Source of the DNA: Arcticibacterium luteifluviistationis
GTDB taxonomy: Bacteria; Bacteroidota; Bacteroidia; Cytophagales; Spirosomataceae
Assembly: GCF_003258705.1 (NCBI RefSeq)
Contig: NZ_CP029480.1
Span: forward strand, 3,224,001-3,288,000
DNA length: 64,000 bases
Reading direction: 5' to 3'
Shown: in pieces, positions 52,268 to 61,985 of the stretch
How the letters are laid out: each line of letters opens with the position of its first letter
Numbering within the stretch: position 1 is the stretch's first letter
Notes under the pieces: model-generated
What the model was told of the DNA's origin: nothing
Seen by the model: the letters and a program-made list of their open reading frames with translations, nothing else
The model's database searches: none
Made by a program: the position numbers and the translations under genes

Positions 52268-54715
52268 GTGCTTCAGCCTAAAAATAAAATACTTCTTACC
52301 GACAGTAGGTTCTTATCCCAACCTTCAGAAACCCTTTTTATAGCTATAAAAGGCGATAGACACGATGGTCACTTATTTATAGAACAGCTTATAAAAGAAG
52401 GTGTTGATGAGTTTATAGTTCAAAAAGAATGGCTTACGGAGCATAGCGACCTTAGTGAAAAAGCAACTTTCTGGCCAGTAGATAACACTGTTCATGCCTT
52501 ACAATCAATGGTAAAGAAGCACCGTGAATCTTTTGACCTGCCTGTGGTGGGAATTACGGGCAGTAATGGAAAAACTATTGTTAAAGAGTGGCTTTCTTCA
52601 ATTCTTCAAGGAAGTTTTTCCTTAGTTAAAAGCCCGAGAAGCTATAATTCGCAAATTGGTGTTCCGCTTTCAGCATGGCAGATTAATGAGAATCATACTT
52701 TAGGAATATTTGAAGCTGGAATTTCTCAGCCAGCCGAGATGCAAAAGTTGCAGGATATTCTAAAACCTGATTTTGGAATTTTCACCAATATTGGTTCTGC
52801 TCATAACGAAGGTTTCCGAAGCAAAAAACAGAAAATTACAGAGAAATTAAGGCTTTTTAGACATAGTAAGGTTCTGGTGTATTGCCAAGATTATGTAGAG
52901 TTAGATGAAGAAATCAGGATTTTCCTTTCTGCCGTCAACCCTAAAATAGAACTGATAGCTTGGTCTAAAAACCAGAAAGGAACCACCCAAATAGAGGTTA
53001 TAAAAAAGAAGGACTTCACCTTATTGTCAATCTACTGGAACGGAGAAGAATACTCCCTAAGAATACCATTTATAGATGACGCCTCCATTGAAAATGTAAT
53101 TCATTGCTTTTTCATGGCCTTTACTCTTTTAAAAGAAAACCATTCGGAAATAGAGTCTCTTTCAATTATTCAATCGGGTATTGACGGGCTAAAGCCAGTT
53201 GCTATGCGACTAGAGCTCAAAGAAGGCATCAGAAACTGTTATTTGATTGACGACAGTTATAATAATGATTTTGGAGGTTTGGCCATGGCCTTAAACTTCA
53301 TGAACCAACATCATATTAACAGACAAAAAACTGTAATACTGAGTGATGTACTTCAATCTGGCTTAAATGAACGTGAACTATATCAGCGAATTAACGATCT
53401 ACTAATTGGAGCTGGTGTTCAAAAAGTAATTGGTATTGGTCCTGATATTTCTAAAAATGCCTCCTTTATCAGGAATATAGATTGTTACCTTTCTGTCAAT
53501 GATTTTATAGCCAACTATCCATTCAAATCGTTTAATAATGAACTGATTCTTATCAAAGGAGCTAGAAACTTTTCTTTTGAAAAGATAGTGAGCAAGCTTG
53601 TCAACAAAGCTCATGGAACTGTTTTTGAAATAAACCTTGACGCCATTACGCATAACCTAAATTATTATAAGAGTAAGGTAAAACCAGAAACCAAAATCAT
53701 GGCTATGGTAAAAGCCTCTGCTTATGGTAGCGGAAGTACAGAAATAGCAAGTTTATTACAATACCATAGGGTCGATTATTTAGCTGTAGCCTATACAGAC
53801 GAAGCGGTAGAACTCCGTCAAAATGGAATAGAATCACCTATTTTAATATTAAATACCCAGCCAGAGAGTTTTTCAAAAGTTTTAGAGTACGACCTAGAGC
53901 CTGAACTTTACAGCCTCAAAAACGTAAAAGAGTTTTCTGCATTTATTGATGCTGCCCATGAGGGTGACAGCAAAGTTAAAGTTCATTTAAAATTGGATAC
54001 CGGAATGAACAGACTTGGTTTCAAGTCGGAAGACATTTTGGAATTAATTCAATTATTAAAAGCTAATAGTAAACTAGAAGTAGCATCCATATTCAGCCAT
54101 CTAGCTGGAGCTGACAACAAAGCACATGATACTTTTTCAAAAGAACAGATAAACACTTTCAAGGAACTTTCTGACCTTATTATTGAAAAATTAGGCTATC
54201 AACCGCTTCGTCATATTCTTAATTCTGCAGGAATAATAAGATATCCCAATGCTGCTTTTGATATGGTTAGGCTAGGGATAGGACTTTATGGTATTGAAGC
54301 CAACAATCAATCGCAGAATGACTTGCAAACTGTGGGAACGTTAAAAACCACAATTTCACAAATAAAGACGGTAAAAAAAGGTGAAACAATTGGATATGGC
54401 AGAGTAGGAAAAGCAAATCACGATGTTAAAGTAGCCACCATTGCCATAGGTTATGCTGATGGTTTTGACAGACGACTGTCAAACGGGAAGGGACAAGTTT
54501 GGGTCAATGGAACGCTATGCCCAACTATAGGAAATGTGTGTATGGATATGACAATGATTGATGTAACCAAGGCTTCTGCAGTTGAAGACGACTCTGTTGA
54601 AATTTTCGGAACAAATCAAAGTATTTTCAGCCTTTCAGAAACCCTTGAAACCATACCTTACGAAATATTAACCAAAATTGGTCATAGAGTTAAACGCGTA
54701 TTTTTCAAAGAATGA
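52268..54715 (+). CDS. murF-alr: Bifunctional MurF ligase-alanine racemase
   Basis: 815 residues. Residues 1-445: MurF part with SDR-like TDSRFLSQPSETLFIAIKG, ATP site GITGSNGKTIVKEW and DDSYNND. Residues 450-815: alanine racemase with PLP lysine 482 (MVKASAYGSGS), LDTGMNRLGF and YGTICMDM-like CPTIGNVCMDM. It makes D-alanine and joins D-Ala-D-Ala to the muropeptide; the fusion is known in Bacteroidota. GTG start is forced by a TAA two codons upstream; the first 15-20 residues usual in homologues are missing. Confidence 0.95.
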   Translation: MLQPKNKILLTDSRFLSQPSETLFIAIKGDRHDGHLFIEQLIKEGVDEFIVQKEWLTEHSDLSEKATFWPVDNTVHALQSMVKKHRESFDLPVVGITGSNGKTIVKEWLSSILQGSFSLVKSPRSYNSQIGVPLSAWQINENHTLGIFEAGISQPAEMQKLQDILKPDFGIFTNIGSAHNEGFRSKKQKITEKLRLFRHSKVLVYCQDYVELDEEIRIFLSAVNPKIELIAWSKNQKGTTQIEVIKKKDFTLLSIYWNGEEYSLRIPFIDDASIENVIHCFFMAFTLLKENHSEIESLSIIQSGIDGLKPVAMRLELKEGIRNCYLIDDSYNNDFGGLAMALNFMNQHHINRQKTVILSDVLQSGLNERELYQRINDLLIGAGVQKVIGIGPDISKNASFIRNIDCYLSVNDFIANYPFKSFNNELILIKGARNFSFEKIVSKLVNKAHGTVFEINLDAITHNLNYYKSKVKPETKIMAMVKASAYGSGSTEIASLLQYHRVDYLAVAYTDEAVELRQNGIESPILILNTQPESFSKVLEYDLEPELYSLKNVKEFSAFIDAAHEGDSKVKVHLKLDTGMNRLGFKSEDILELIQLLKANSKLEVASIFSHLAGADNKAHDTFSKEQINTFKELSDLIIEKLGYQPLRHILNSAGIIRYPNAAFDMVRLGIGLYGIEANNQSQNDLQTVGTLKTTISQIKTVKKGETIGYGRVGKANHDVKVATIAIGYADGFDRRLSNGKGQVWVNGTLCPTIGNVCMDMTMIDVTKASAVEDDSVEIFGTNQSIFSLSETLETIPYEILTKIGHRVKRVFFKE

Positions 54716-54939
54716 GTTCTCGCAATAAAATATGGTTAAACATGGGACTTGCTTTCGCTTGTTCCATGTTCTTTTTTAGGCTTGCATATAAAGCTATGTT
54801 CCAAAACTACTTTCCACCCGAAAGTTGCATATCTATTACATCTGGCAATAATTTATGCTTTCAGTTCAGCTCTTTACTTCTTTTAGGATTCATCACTCTT
54901 TCTATCATGGTCTATTTCATGTCTAAGCTAGATAGGTGA
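54712..54939 (+). CDS. Small two-TM membrane protein, unknown
   Basis: 75 residues, overlapping the murF-alr stop by 4 bp (ATGA). Two membrane segments at about 10-28 and 51-70 with a loop containing two cysteines (PPESCISITSGNNLCF), which could pair in the periplasm. No family recognised. Coupling to murF-alr suggests an envelope role, but that is only positional. Confidence 0.6.
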   Translation: MSSRNKIWLNMGLAFACSMFFFRLAYKAMFQNYFPPESCISITSGNNLCFQFSSLLLLGFITLSIMVYFMSKLDR

Positions 54940-55005
54940 AATAAGTTTTCGCTAATCCGTAAAGTATTCGTACATTTCTAATGAGTAAGCCTTTAACTCA
55001 TCCAC

Positions 55006-55941
55006 ATGACACGAATAATCCAATTTCTCAAAGAATATTTTGAGATTAACAAACACGAATCTTTAACAATATTTTGGGGAACCTGTGCTGCATTAATAAT
55101 TGCGATAGCCACCATTTCCCTTAGCAACTACCACGGCCTTCATGAAATCAAACTTCTGCTTACTGAATACGAAGACCTGGATAGTCCGCTAAATAAATTA
55201 AAGGCAAAAGAGAAAGAAAGATTTAAGGCTAAGCTCCCGCAATCTGCAAACATCAATTATAGTGTTTTCAACCCGAATACGGCATCTCAAGAAACGTTAT
55301 TGAAAAATGGGATACCAAAGTATGCTGCGAAAAACCTTATCAACTTCCGAAATAAAGGAAAAGTTTATAAAACTAAGGAAGAACTACTGAAGGTATATGG
55401 AATGAGTGAAGAGGTTTATAAGCGAATTGAACGCTATATAGACTTACCTTCACAGGAAGAAGAAAGAAACTATACCACTTATGAAAGAATTTATGAAGAC
55501 ACCACCAGCATTAAAATAGATTACCGAGCAAGAATAGTAAACCCTTTTGACGTAAATTTGGCTTCCTTTGAAGATTTAAAGCAAATCAGAGGAATTGGCG
55601 AAGTTTTTGCCAAAAGAATAATAAAATATCGTGACGGCTTAGGCGGCTTTTATAAGATAGAACAAGTAAAAGACACCTATGGATTAGCAGACAGTACCTA
55701 TCAAGAATTAGCAAAATATGCTTATCTAAAAGAGCCTCCTAAAAAAGTAAAAATTAACAAAATCGAAGCAAAGGACTGGAAAACTTACGACCTTAAGAGT
55801 TATCAAAAAAAAGCCATAATAGCGTATAGAAAGCAGCATGGTGATTTTAAAAAGATAGAAGATTTAGAACCCATTAAAGTTTTAAATCCAGAGTTGATAA
55901 AGAAGATTTCCCCTTACCTCGATTTTAGCGTATCTGAATGA
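55006..55941 (+). CDS. ComEA-like helix-hairpin-helix protein
   Basis: 311 residues. One N-terminal membrane segment (about 23-43, FWGTCAALIIAIATISLSN), then three ComEA-type HhH units: FNPNTASQETLLKNGIPKYAAKNLINFRNKG, NLASFEDLKQIRGIGEVFAKRIIKYRDGLGG and a degenerate third. Probably anchored with DNA-binding units outside the membrane, as in DNA uptake, or a structural protein. The next gene overlaps its stop by 4 bp. Confidence 0.82.
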   Translation: MTRIIQFLKEYFEINKHESLTIFWGTCAALIIAIATISLSNYHGLHEIKLLLTEYEDLDSPLNKLKAKEKERFKAKLPQSANINYSVFNPNTASQETLLKNGIPKYAAKNLINFRNKGKVYKTKEELLKVYGMSEEVYKRIERYIDLPSQEEERNYTTYERIYEDTTSIKIDYRARIVNPFDVNLASFEDLKQIRGIGEVFAKRIIKYRDGLGGFYKIEQVKDTYGLADSTYQELAKYAYLKEPPKKVKINKIEAKDWKTYDLKSYQKKAIIAYRKQHGDFKKIEDLEPIKVLNPELIKKISPYLDFSVSE

Positions 55942-57317
55942 AAATAAAAAAGAGTTTAATTTATCTGCTAGGTGTCCTTTTAGTATTCAGCATTTATGGC
56001 TGCAAAGAGAAAATAGAGGAAGAAGAGATAATCCCAGAGCCAGAACCCGTTGAACTATCAATTTCTCCAGAAACGGCATTAAGGTGGTCTGATTTGACAC
56101 TTCAAGTCATTAAAAATTCACCAAACAATTCTCCTACCTATGCTTCCAGGTCTCTCGGATACTTTGGCTTGACTATGTATGAATCTACTGTTAAGGGAAG
56201 TATAATTTTTAAATCTATTACATCTGACCTTACTGGTTTAGGAGCAACTCCGGCTCCTGAAGAAGGACAAGAGATGAACTGGGAAATAGCCTTAAATGCA
56301 GGTCAAAAGGAAATTATAAATTCTATATTTCCACATGCTCCTATTGAAATAAAAGAGAAAATAGACTCTCTTTATAAACTTATAAAAGAGGAAAAACTGG
56401 CACAGCTAGTTTCACAGAGTACAATAGATGCTTCCGATGTTTATGGAAAATTAGTTGCTAGGCAGATTTTTGAATGGTCAAAACTTGACAATGGGCATGA
56501 AGGTTTTTTAAAAACATTTGATTTTGATTATAACTACCCTACAGGAAGAACCTACTGGTCCCCGCCCGTAGCTGGTCAATCAAGTATTGCTGCCCCAATG
56601 CACCCTTATTGGGGTAATAACAGAACTTTTGCTAAGGCTAATACTGATATGGAAATTCCAGTTTTCATGGAGTCGGACAATGACCCAAGTAGTCAGTACT
56701 ATAAAGACATGATGTTGGTATATGAGATAAACAAAAACCTCACGCAAGAAGAAAAGGAAATAGCATTATGGTGGGGAGATGACCCTGCTGTTTCGGCAAG
56801 CCCTCCTGGCCATTCTTATTACTTAACGGCTAGTTTGATAAAAGAAAAGCAAAACAACCTCTTCGAAGCTACTTCTGCTTTTGCCAAAGTGGGAATGTCT
56901 GCAGCTGATGCATTTATAAATGTATGGAAATGCAAATACTTTTATCATGCTGAAAGACCTAAGAATTTTATTTCAAGGAATATCGACGGTAGGTTTGTTC
57001 AGTTTTGGCCAGAGCCACCTTTCCCAGCCTTTACCTCAGGACATTCTTCTCAAATAGCGGCTACCGCTACGGCAATGATAGATGTTTTTGGTAACGAAAC
57101 TAAAATCATTGATGATTTTCATACTGGTCGCCCTTGGGATAGTATCAGAAAAGTGGAGTTTAAAACTCGTACTTTCGATACTATCTGGGAGCTAGCAGAA
57201 GAGTGCGGCTATTCCAGAATTCTGGGTGGTATTCACACGCCTCAGGACAACACCGTTGGCTTAGATGAAGGAATCAAAATTGGTAACAACATCATTGCCT
57301 TTAATTGGAAATACTAA
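55938..57317 (+). CDS. PAP2 / vanadium-haloperoxidase-like lipoprotein
   Basis: 459 residues. Leader ends in the lipobox SIYGC, so it is a lipoprotein. Helical PAP2/vanadium-haloperoxidase domain: YHAERPKNFISR (Lys and Arg for vanadate or phosphate), FPAFTSGHSSQIAAT with the key SGH, and ILGGIHTPQDN with the axial His region. Relatives are vanadium-dependent haloperoxidases or acid phosphatases; the two cannot be told apart by eye. It overlaps the ComEA-like gene by 4 bp, an odd pairing. Confidence 0.85.
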   Translation: MKIKKSLIYLLGVLLVFSIYGCKEKIEEEEIIPEPEPVELSISPETALRWSDLTLQVIKNSPNNSPTYASRSLGYFGLTMYESTVKGSIIFKSITSDLTGLGATPAPEEGQEMNWEIALNAGQKEIINSIFPHAPIEIKEKIDSLYKLIKEEKLAQLVSQSTIDASDVYGKLVARQIFEWSKLDNGHEGFLKTFDFDYNYPTGRTYWSPPVAGQSSIAAPMHPYWGNNRTFAKANTDMEIPVFMESDNDPSSQYYKDMMLVYEINKNLTQEEKEIALWWGDDPAVSASPPGHSYYLTASLIKEKQNNLFEATSAFAKVGMSAADAFINVWKCKYFYHAERPKNFISRNIDGRFVQFWPEPPFPAFTSGHSSQIAATATAMIDVFGNETKIIDDFHTGRPWDSIRKVEFKTRTFDTIWELAEECGYSRILGGIHTPQDNTVGLDEGIKIGNNIIAFNWKY

Positions 57318-57326
57318 GCCTATCAA

Positions 57327-58046
57327 TTAGAAGTTAGGTTTAAGCATGTACTTATCGTAAAACTCCGTAATAACATTAATGGCATCGTCTGGCGTATCCA
57401 CTAAGTGCACTAAGTCGATGTCTTCCGGGCTAATATTGCCTTCCTCATCTCCCATTACATTTTTTATCCATTCCAAAAGACCTCCCCAATAAGCCGTACT
57501 CACTAGCACTATTGGAAACCTACCCACTTTCTTAGTTTGAATAAGTGTTAAAGCTTCAAAAAGCTCATCCATAGTCCCAAAACCACCTGGCATTACTATG
57601 AAACCCTGAGAGTATTTCATGAAGCACACCTTACGTGCGAAAAAGTAATCAAAATTTATGCTTTTGTCCACATCCACATATTTATTAGGGACTGCCTCAA
57701 AAGGCAGTTTAATATTTAGCCCAATTGATTTTCCGCCACTTTGCTGAGCTCCTTTATTACCAGCTTCCATTATTCCAGGACCACCGCCAGTAATTACACC
57801 ATATCCTTTTTCTACTAATTTCTCAGCTATTTCTACCGACATCTTATAATACTTATGGTCTGGTTTTGTTCTAGCGGAACCAAATATTGATACACTAGGC
57901 CCTATTTTGGCCATTTTATCATAGCCCTCCACAAATTCCGCAATAGCCTTAAATATTTGCCAACTGTCTTGGCTTTGAATCTCACTCCAGTCCTTTTCTT
58001 TAAACGCTTTTAAAATTCTATTATCTTCTTCGTTTTTATTTATCAT
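57327..58046 (-). CDS. LOG-family (TIGR00730) nucleotide phosphoribohydrolase
   Basis: 239 residues. Rossmann-like lysine-decarboxylase-look-alike fold with VSIFGSARTKPDH, GGGPGIMEAGNKGA and the diagnostic PGGFGTMDE. Members remove ribose phosphate from AMP-type cytokinins or AMP itself. Cytosolic. It ends 9 bp from the convergent haloperoxidase-like gene. Confidence 0.92.
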   Translation of the reverse strand: MINKNEEDNRILKAFKEKDWSEIQSQDSWQIFKAIAEFVEGYDKMAKIGPSVSIFGSARTKPDHKYYKMSVEIAEKLVEKGYGVITGGGPGIMEAGNKGAQQSGGKSIGLNIKLPFEAVPNKYVDVDKSINFDYFFARKVCFMKYSQGFIVMPGGFGTMDELFEALTLIQTKKVGRFPIVLVSTAYWGGLLEWIKNVMGDEEGNISPEDIDLVHLVDTPDDAINVITEFYDKYMLKPNF

Positions 58047-58125
58047 AGTTCGTTGATTGATTTTATAAAGTCTTGTACTTTTACCATTGAAAGGAAAATA
58101 CTCTTTAAAAATAGAAAATTCTACG

Positions 58126-58557
58126 ATGAAAATAGCAATAGGGGGAGATCATGCAGGTTTTGATTATAAAAAGATAATACTTAACTGGATGCAAGGGCAG
58201 AATTTTGAAACAGCAGATTTTGGTCCTTATAGCACAGACTCATTTGATTATCCTGACTCTGTACATCCTTTATGTGATGCTATTGAAAAAGGAGAATATC
58301 GGTTTGGTATTTTAATTTGTGGAAGTGGTAATGGTGTTTGTATGACTGCAAATAAGCATCAAGGCATAAGAGCAGGCTTAGCTTGGGACTTAGAAGTGGT
58401 GAAACTTATCAGACTTCATAATGACGCCAACGTGATATGTATTCCTGCCAGATTCGTTTCTGAAGAAACCGCTCTAGAGTTTGTCAAAACATTTCTTACT
58501 ACCGAATTTGAAGGAGGAAGACACGGAAGAAGGGTTGGCAAAATAGCCTGTGCCTAG
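58126..58557 (+). CDS. rpiB: Ribose-5-phosphate isomerase B
   Basis: 143 residues from the ATG at 58126, which gives the family start MKIAIGGDHAGFDYK; the frame is open 13 codons upstream. Conserved DFGPYS, the active-site Cys in ILICGSGNGVCMTANK, and GLAWDLEVVKL with ARFV. Interconverts ribose- and ribulose-5-phosphate. Single gene, divergent from the LOG-family gene. Confidence 0.95.
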   Translation: MKIAIGGDHAGFDYKKIILNWMQGQNFETADFGPYSTDSFDYPDSVHPLCDAIEKGEYRFGILICGSGNGVCMTANKHQGIRAGLAWDLEVVKLIRLHNDANVICIPARFVSEETALEFVKTFLTTEFEGGRHGRRVGKIACA

Positions 58558-58829
58558 TTTTAAGCTAAAATTCATGTCTTTATCTTACTAGTATCTCCTG
58601 TGATTTACTAAGCATTAATTCAAATTCAAAAAAGATAGATTTGAATTTAGGCACTAACTCTGCCTTAGTTTTGATTAAAAGACCTAGTCATGAGTTTAGA
58701 TATTTCTGTTTAAGAAGATTTACTACCTGATTCCATCATTCTAGTATAGCGACACCAATTCATTTAAGTATTTACTACGTAAATGAAATGACTTTATTTA
58801 TACGAGGGAGAGGTAATTCAAATAAAGTT
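58558..58829. other. Short gap between convergent genes, nothing seen
   Basis: 272 bp of AT-rich sequence after rpiB. No open frame, promoter box or convincing terminator was recognised. Confidence 0.4.
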
Positions 58830-60239
58830 CTAGTCCTTTAATCGGAAGTTTCGGGTACCTTCTACCCTTTCATACCTTTGGCTTAATGCTGGTATTCGTC
58901 TAAAAATCTTTGGAAAAACCTGCTCGTTATCAATAATAAACTCGGGCATTTCTTTCTGAAAAACAGCATCAATATTTATTAAACTCTCATAGATATCGGC
59001 ATTAGTCAAATCAAACTTTGAGACATTCCAGTTCAAGTAAGCTGAGCCGGACTTGGCTAAAAAGTAATCCCCATTTTTAGGTCCAGTTATTAGAATGGAC
59101 CTTCCTTTTATATAAGATTTTTCTGTTTCCTTTTCAATCCGCATGTCCTCCAAATGGCTGTATCCTTTCCCTATAAAAGGACTTACACCAAAATTGTTTA
59201 TGGTTAGCACCAAACCAAGAAAAATCAAAAACAATATTTCAGGAAAAGCAGTACCCTTGATATGCAGAAAATAACCTGCCATAAAAAAGGCCAAAAATGG
59301 AGAAAGACTTAATAATTGATAGGTAGCCAGGTTGTCTGAAAAGAAAAATGCTACCAAAGCAAAAATACCAGAAAGCACTATTATTTGCTGTTTCCTGTTT
59401 TGAAAGTTAGAATACCGTGAATTGGTAAACACCTTAAACATTCCAAAAATAGAAAGTAAAATAGGAAGGCCATATACCAGTAAAACCTCAAAAACCTCGA
59501 TTCGTTTAAAAAACTCTAAGCTGATACCTTTTTGAATCCAAAAAGCGTAAAACTCATCAAAAGAACCTGTTAAATAAAAGAACAGTATAGTTATAAAAGC
59601 AGGCAAAACAAAGCCTAAAACCAGTAATAATATTTGATTAAACTTGACTGGGGTAAACATGATTAGGCTCAATAAGGCCCAAACTAAAAAGACAGGAAAC
59701 GGATACCAGAACAAAGAGCCTATTCCCAAAAACAAACCCATTTCAAAAACAGGTTCAGAACTTCCATCGTTATTGTCAATGTGTCTAAAAATACTATTAA
59801 TGGCAAGCAGTAAAAAAGTGGTAGCTAGCAAAGCTGGAGATAGCTTATTGGCATCAAACGAAAGAGAAACCGCTACAGCGTAAAACAAACCCGGAAGATA
59901 GTTTCGCTCAGCATAGGCCTTATTATTATTAACTACTAGAGTAAATAAGATAGTCTGAACGAAAAGGATACAAAAAGCGACTATTTCTTGATAAAACTGT
60001 CCCCTACCTAACAGAAAATGAACTAGTCCATAAAAATAAGAACTCAATGGCCCTGTATTAGTCCAAATTTCGCTGTACAAACTTTTATCAGAATTTAAGC
60101 GTTCGCCTATTAGCATCCATTCTAATTCTGTATTAAGTACTGGCAACACATTAAGGATGTAAAGCATCTTAAAGAGTAACAGCACTACTAGAATAGAAAA
60201 AACGTGGAAAAAGGTATTTGCTCTAAAGAAGGTAATCAA
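58830..60239 (-). CDS. Multi-pass membrane protein, GT-C-like, unknown
   Basis: 469 residues with about eleven membrane segments and a soluble C-terminal tail of about 100 residues (YIKGRSILITGPKNGDYFLAKSG). The first extracytoplasmic loop, TELEWMLIGERLN...YSEIWTNTGPLSSYFYG, carries acidic residues as in GT-C glycosyltransferases, and the layout also resembles DUF6427-type Bacteroidota proteins. The start is TTG (60237-60239); the -7 box lies 30 bp upstream. Function unknown. Confidence 0.65.
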   Translation of the reverse strand: MITFFRANTFFHVFSILVVLLLFKMLYILNVLPVLNTELEWMLIGERLNSDKSLYSEIWTNTGPLSSYFYGLVHFLLGRGQFYQEIVAFCILFVQTILFTLVVNNNKAYAERNYLPGLFYAVAVSLSFDANKLSPALLATTFLLLAINSIFRHIDNNDGSSEPVFEMGLFLGIGSLFWYPFPVFLVWALLSLIMFTPVKFNQILLLVLGFVLPAFITILFFYLTGSFDEFYAFWIQKGISLEFFKRIEVFEVLLVYGLPILLSIFGMFKVFTNSRYSNFQNRKQQIIVLSGIFALVAFFFSDNLATYQLLSLSPFLAFFMAGYFLHIKGTAFPEILFLIFLGLVLTINNFGVSPFIGKGYSHLEDMRIEKETEKSYIKGRSILITGPKNGDYFLAKSGSAYLNWNVSKFDLTNADIYESLINIDAVFQKEMPEFIIDNEQVFPKIFRRIPALSQRYERVEGTRNFRLKD

Positions 60240-60267
60240 AAGCCCTATTTTTTATCGATTGAAAAGG

Positions 60268-60283
60268 CAAAATTATACTTTTG
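60268..60283. promoter_or_regulatory. Back-to-back -7 boxes for divergent genes
   Basis: On the minus strand TAATTTTG (60268-60275) points to the membrane protein gene; directly beside it, on the plus strand, TACTTTTG (60276-60283) points to rbfA. Both match TAnnTTTG and together form an inverted pair with no gap, so polymerase can occupy only one side at a time. Confidence 0.5.
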
Positions 60284-60354
60284 ACAAGCGATTAACCAAA
60301 ATAAACCAAGATATTTGCAAAGAATTAGCATAGTGCATTTTACACTTCACATTC

Positions 60355-60744
60355 ATGGAAAATAAGAGACCAAAACAAATAGCCCGTCAGATACAAAAAG
60401 ACCTTGGAGAGATTTTCCAAAAAGACCTCAAAGAGGTCATTGGAAGTTCTTTTGTCACCATTACTGATGTTCAGACCACGCCAGATTTAGCAATCGCCAG
60501 AATCTACCTGAGCTTTATGATGGTAGAAAACAAAGAAGAACTCCTCGAAAAAATTAAAGACAACGGCAAAAAGATACGTGGTCTTTTTGGGAATAGAGTT
60601 AGAAACCAGTTCAGAATAGTACCAAACTTTCAATTTTACATTGACGAGACTGCTGAATACGCCCAAAAAATGGACGAACTTTTCTCTACTTTAGATATTC
60701 CTTCTGAAGAAACAGACCTCGACGAAGAAATCTATCCTAATTAA
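60355..60744 (+). CDS. rbfA: Ribosome-binding factor A
   Basis: 129 residues. KH-like fold with the start RPKQIARQIQKDLGEIFQKDL, VTITDVQTTPDLAIARIYLSF and GNRVRNQFRIVPNFQFYIDETAEYAQKMDELF. Assists 16S rRNA 5'-end maturation in cold and late 30S assembly. Acidic C-terminal tail. The permease gene starts 9 bp later. Confidence 0.95.
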   Translation: MENKRPKQIARQIQKDLGEIFQKDLKEVIGSSFVTITDVQTTPDLAIARIYLSFMMVENKEELLEKIKDNGKKIRGLFGNRVRNQFRIVPNFQFYIDETAEYAQKMDELFSTLDIPSEETDLDEEIYPN

Positions 60745-60753
60745 GAGCCTTGC

Positions 60754-61983
60754 ATGAATCTGTCTTTTCACATTGCGAAAAAGTATTTTTTCTCTAGAAA
60801 GAAAAGAAGTTTCATTCATTTCATTTCTTTGATTTCGATGCTAGGCGTATGTGTAGGAACAGCATCACTCATCATTGTTCTATCTGTTTTTAATGGACTG
60901 GAAGAACTAAACAGAACCATTTTTAAAAGCAGCGACCCCGATATTAAAGTCAAATCCGCTAATTCTAAAGCATTTGACTTTGACTCGGAGGCTTATCAAA
61001 AGATAGTTAACCTTGATAATGTAGACAATGTAATTCAGGTCATTGAGGATAATGCCTTAGCCAAAAGAGAAGAAGACCAAATTATAGTCCAAGTCAAAGG
61101 TGTTGACAGTACTTTTGAAACAAATTCACCTTTAAAAGAAAGCATAATTGATGGAGAACTACTTCTGAAATATGAAGATGAAAACTATGCTTTTGTGGGT
61201 GGCGGCGTTTACAATACGCTTAACCTTCAAACCTTCAATTACCTAAGACAGCTAGAACTTTGGTATCCAAAGAATCAAAAAATCAACGTTCTAAACCCCG
61301 AAAGCAACATTAGCAAGGTTACATTACCTATTTCTGGAGCTTTTGTTTTAGAACAGCAGTTTGACAACCTAGTTTATATTCCGTTAGAACTCATGGCTCA
61401 GCTTACCGAAATGGAAGGCGAAAGAACGAGTTATGAAATTCAGGTTACTAACGAAAAGGAAATAAATCAAGTCAAAAAAGAGATTAAATCAATTCTCGGA
61501 GACTCCTTTGATGTAAAAGACAGAGATGAGCAAAACGCTAGTTTATACCGAGCCATCAAAATTGAAAAGCTATTTATTTTCATTGCTTTATTATTCATCA
61601 TCGGCATTGCTAGCTTTAATATTTTCTTTGCTCTCACCATGCTAGTTCTTGACAAAAAAGAAGACATAAAAACACTATCTGCCTTAGGAGCCAGCAAGTC
61701 ATTGGTAAAAAGAATCTTTTTGTCCGAAGGCGGCATCATTGCTCTTACAGGCGGTGCTATTGGCTTAGTAATAGGTGTGGGTGTTTGTTGGTCGCAAATG
61801 CACTTTGGATGGTTAAAAATGGGCATGGAATATGCCATAGTAGACGCATACCCCATTTTATTAAAAACATCAGATGTTATTATTTCCATAATAGGCATCA
61901 CCATTATTGCTTTCTTGGCCTCGTATTTTCCTGCCAAAAAAGCCGTTAAATTTATGAACGAAACGATAACTACTATTTCTTAA
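60754..61983 (+). CDS. FtsX-like ABC permease (LolC/E type)
   Basis: 409 residues. Start NLSFHIAKKYFFSRKKRSFIHFISLISMLGVCVGTASLIIVLSVFNG is the MacB/LolC-E first TM and following loop; a large periplasmic domain spans about 48-265; three C-terminal TMs follow (ALLFIIGIASFNIFFALTML, GGIIALTGGAIGLVIG, IISIIGITIIAFLASYFP). Lipoprotein-release transporter permease; no ATPase gene adjacent. rbfA next to this permease recurs in Bacteroidota. Confidence 0.9.
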   Translation: MNLSFHIAKKYFFSRKKRSFIHFISLISMLGVCVGTASLIIVLSVFNGLEELNRTIFKSSDPDIKVKSANSKAFDFDSEAYQKIVNLDNVDNVIQVIEDNALAKREEDQIIVQVKGVDSTFETNSPLKESIIDGELLLKYEDENYAFVGGGVYNTLNLQTFNYLRQLELWYPKNQKINVLNPESNISKVTLPISGAFVLEQQFDNLVYIPLELMAQLTEMEGERTSYEIQVTNEKEINQVKKEIKSILGDSFDVKDRDEQNASLYRAIKIEKLFIFIALLFIIGIASFNIFFALTMLVLDKKEDIKTLSALGASKSLVKRIFLSEGGIIALTGGAIGLVIGVGVCWSQMHFGWLKMGMEYAIVDAYPILLKTSDVIISIIGITIIAFLASYFPAKKAVKFMNETITTIS

Positions 61984-61985
61984 AA

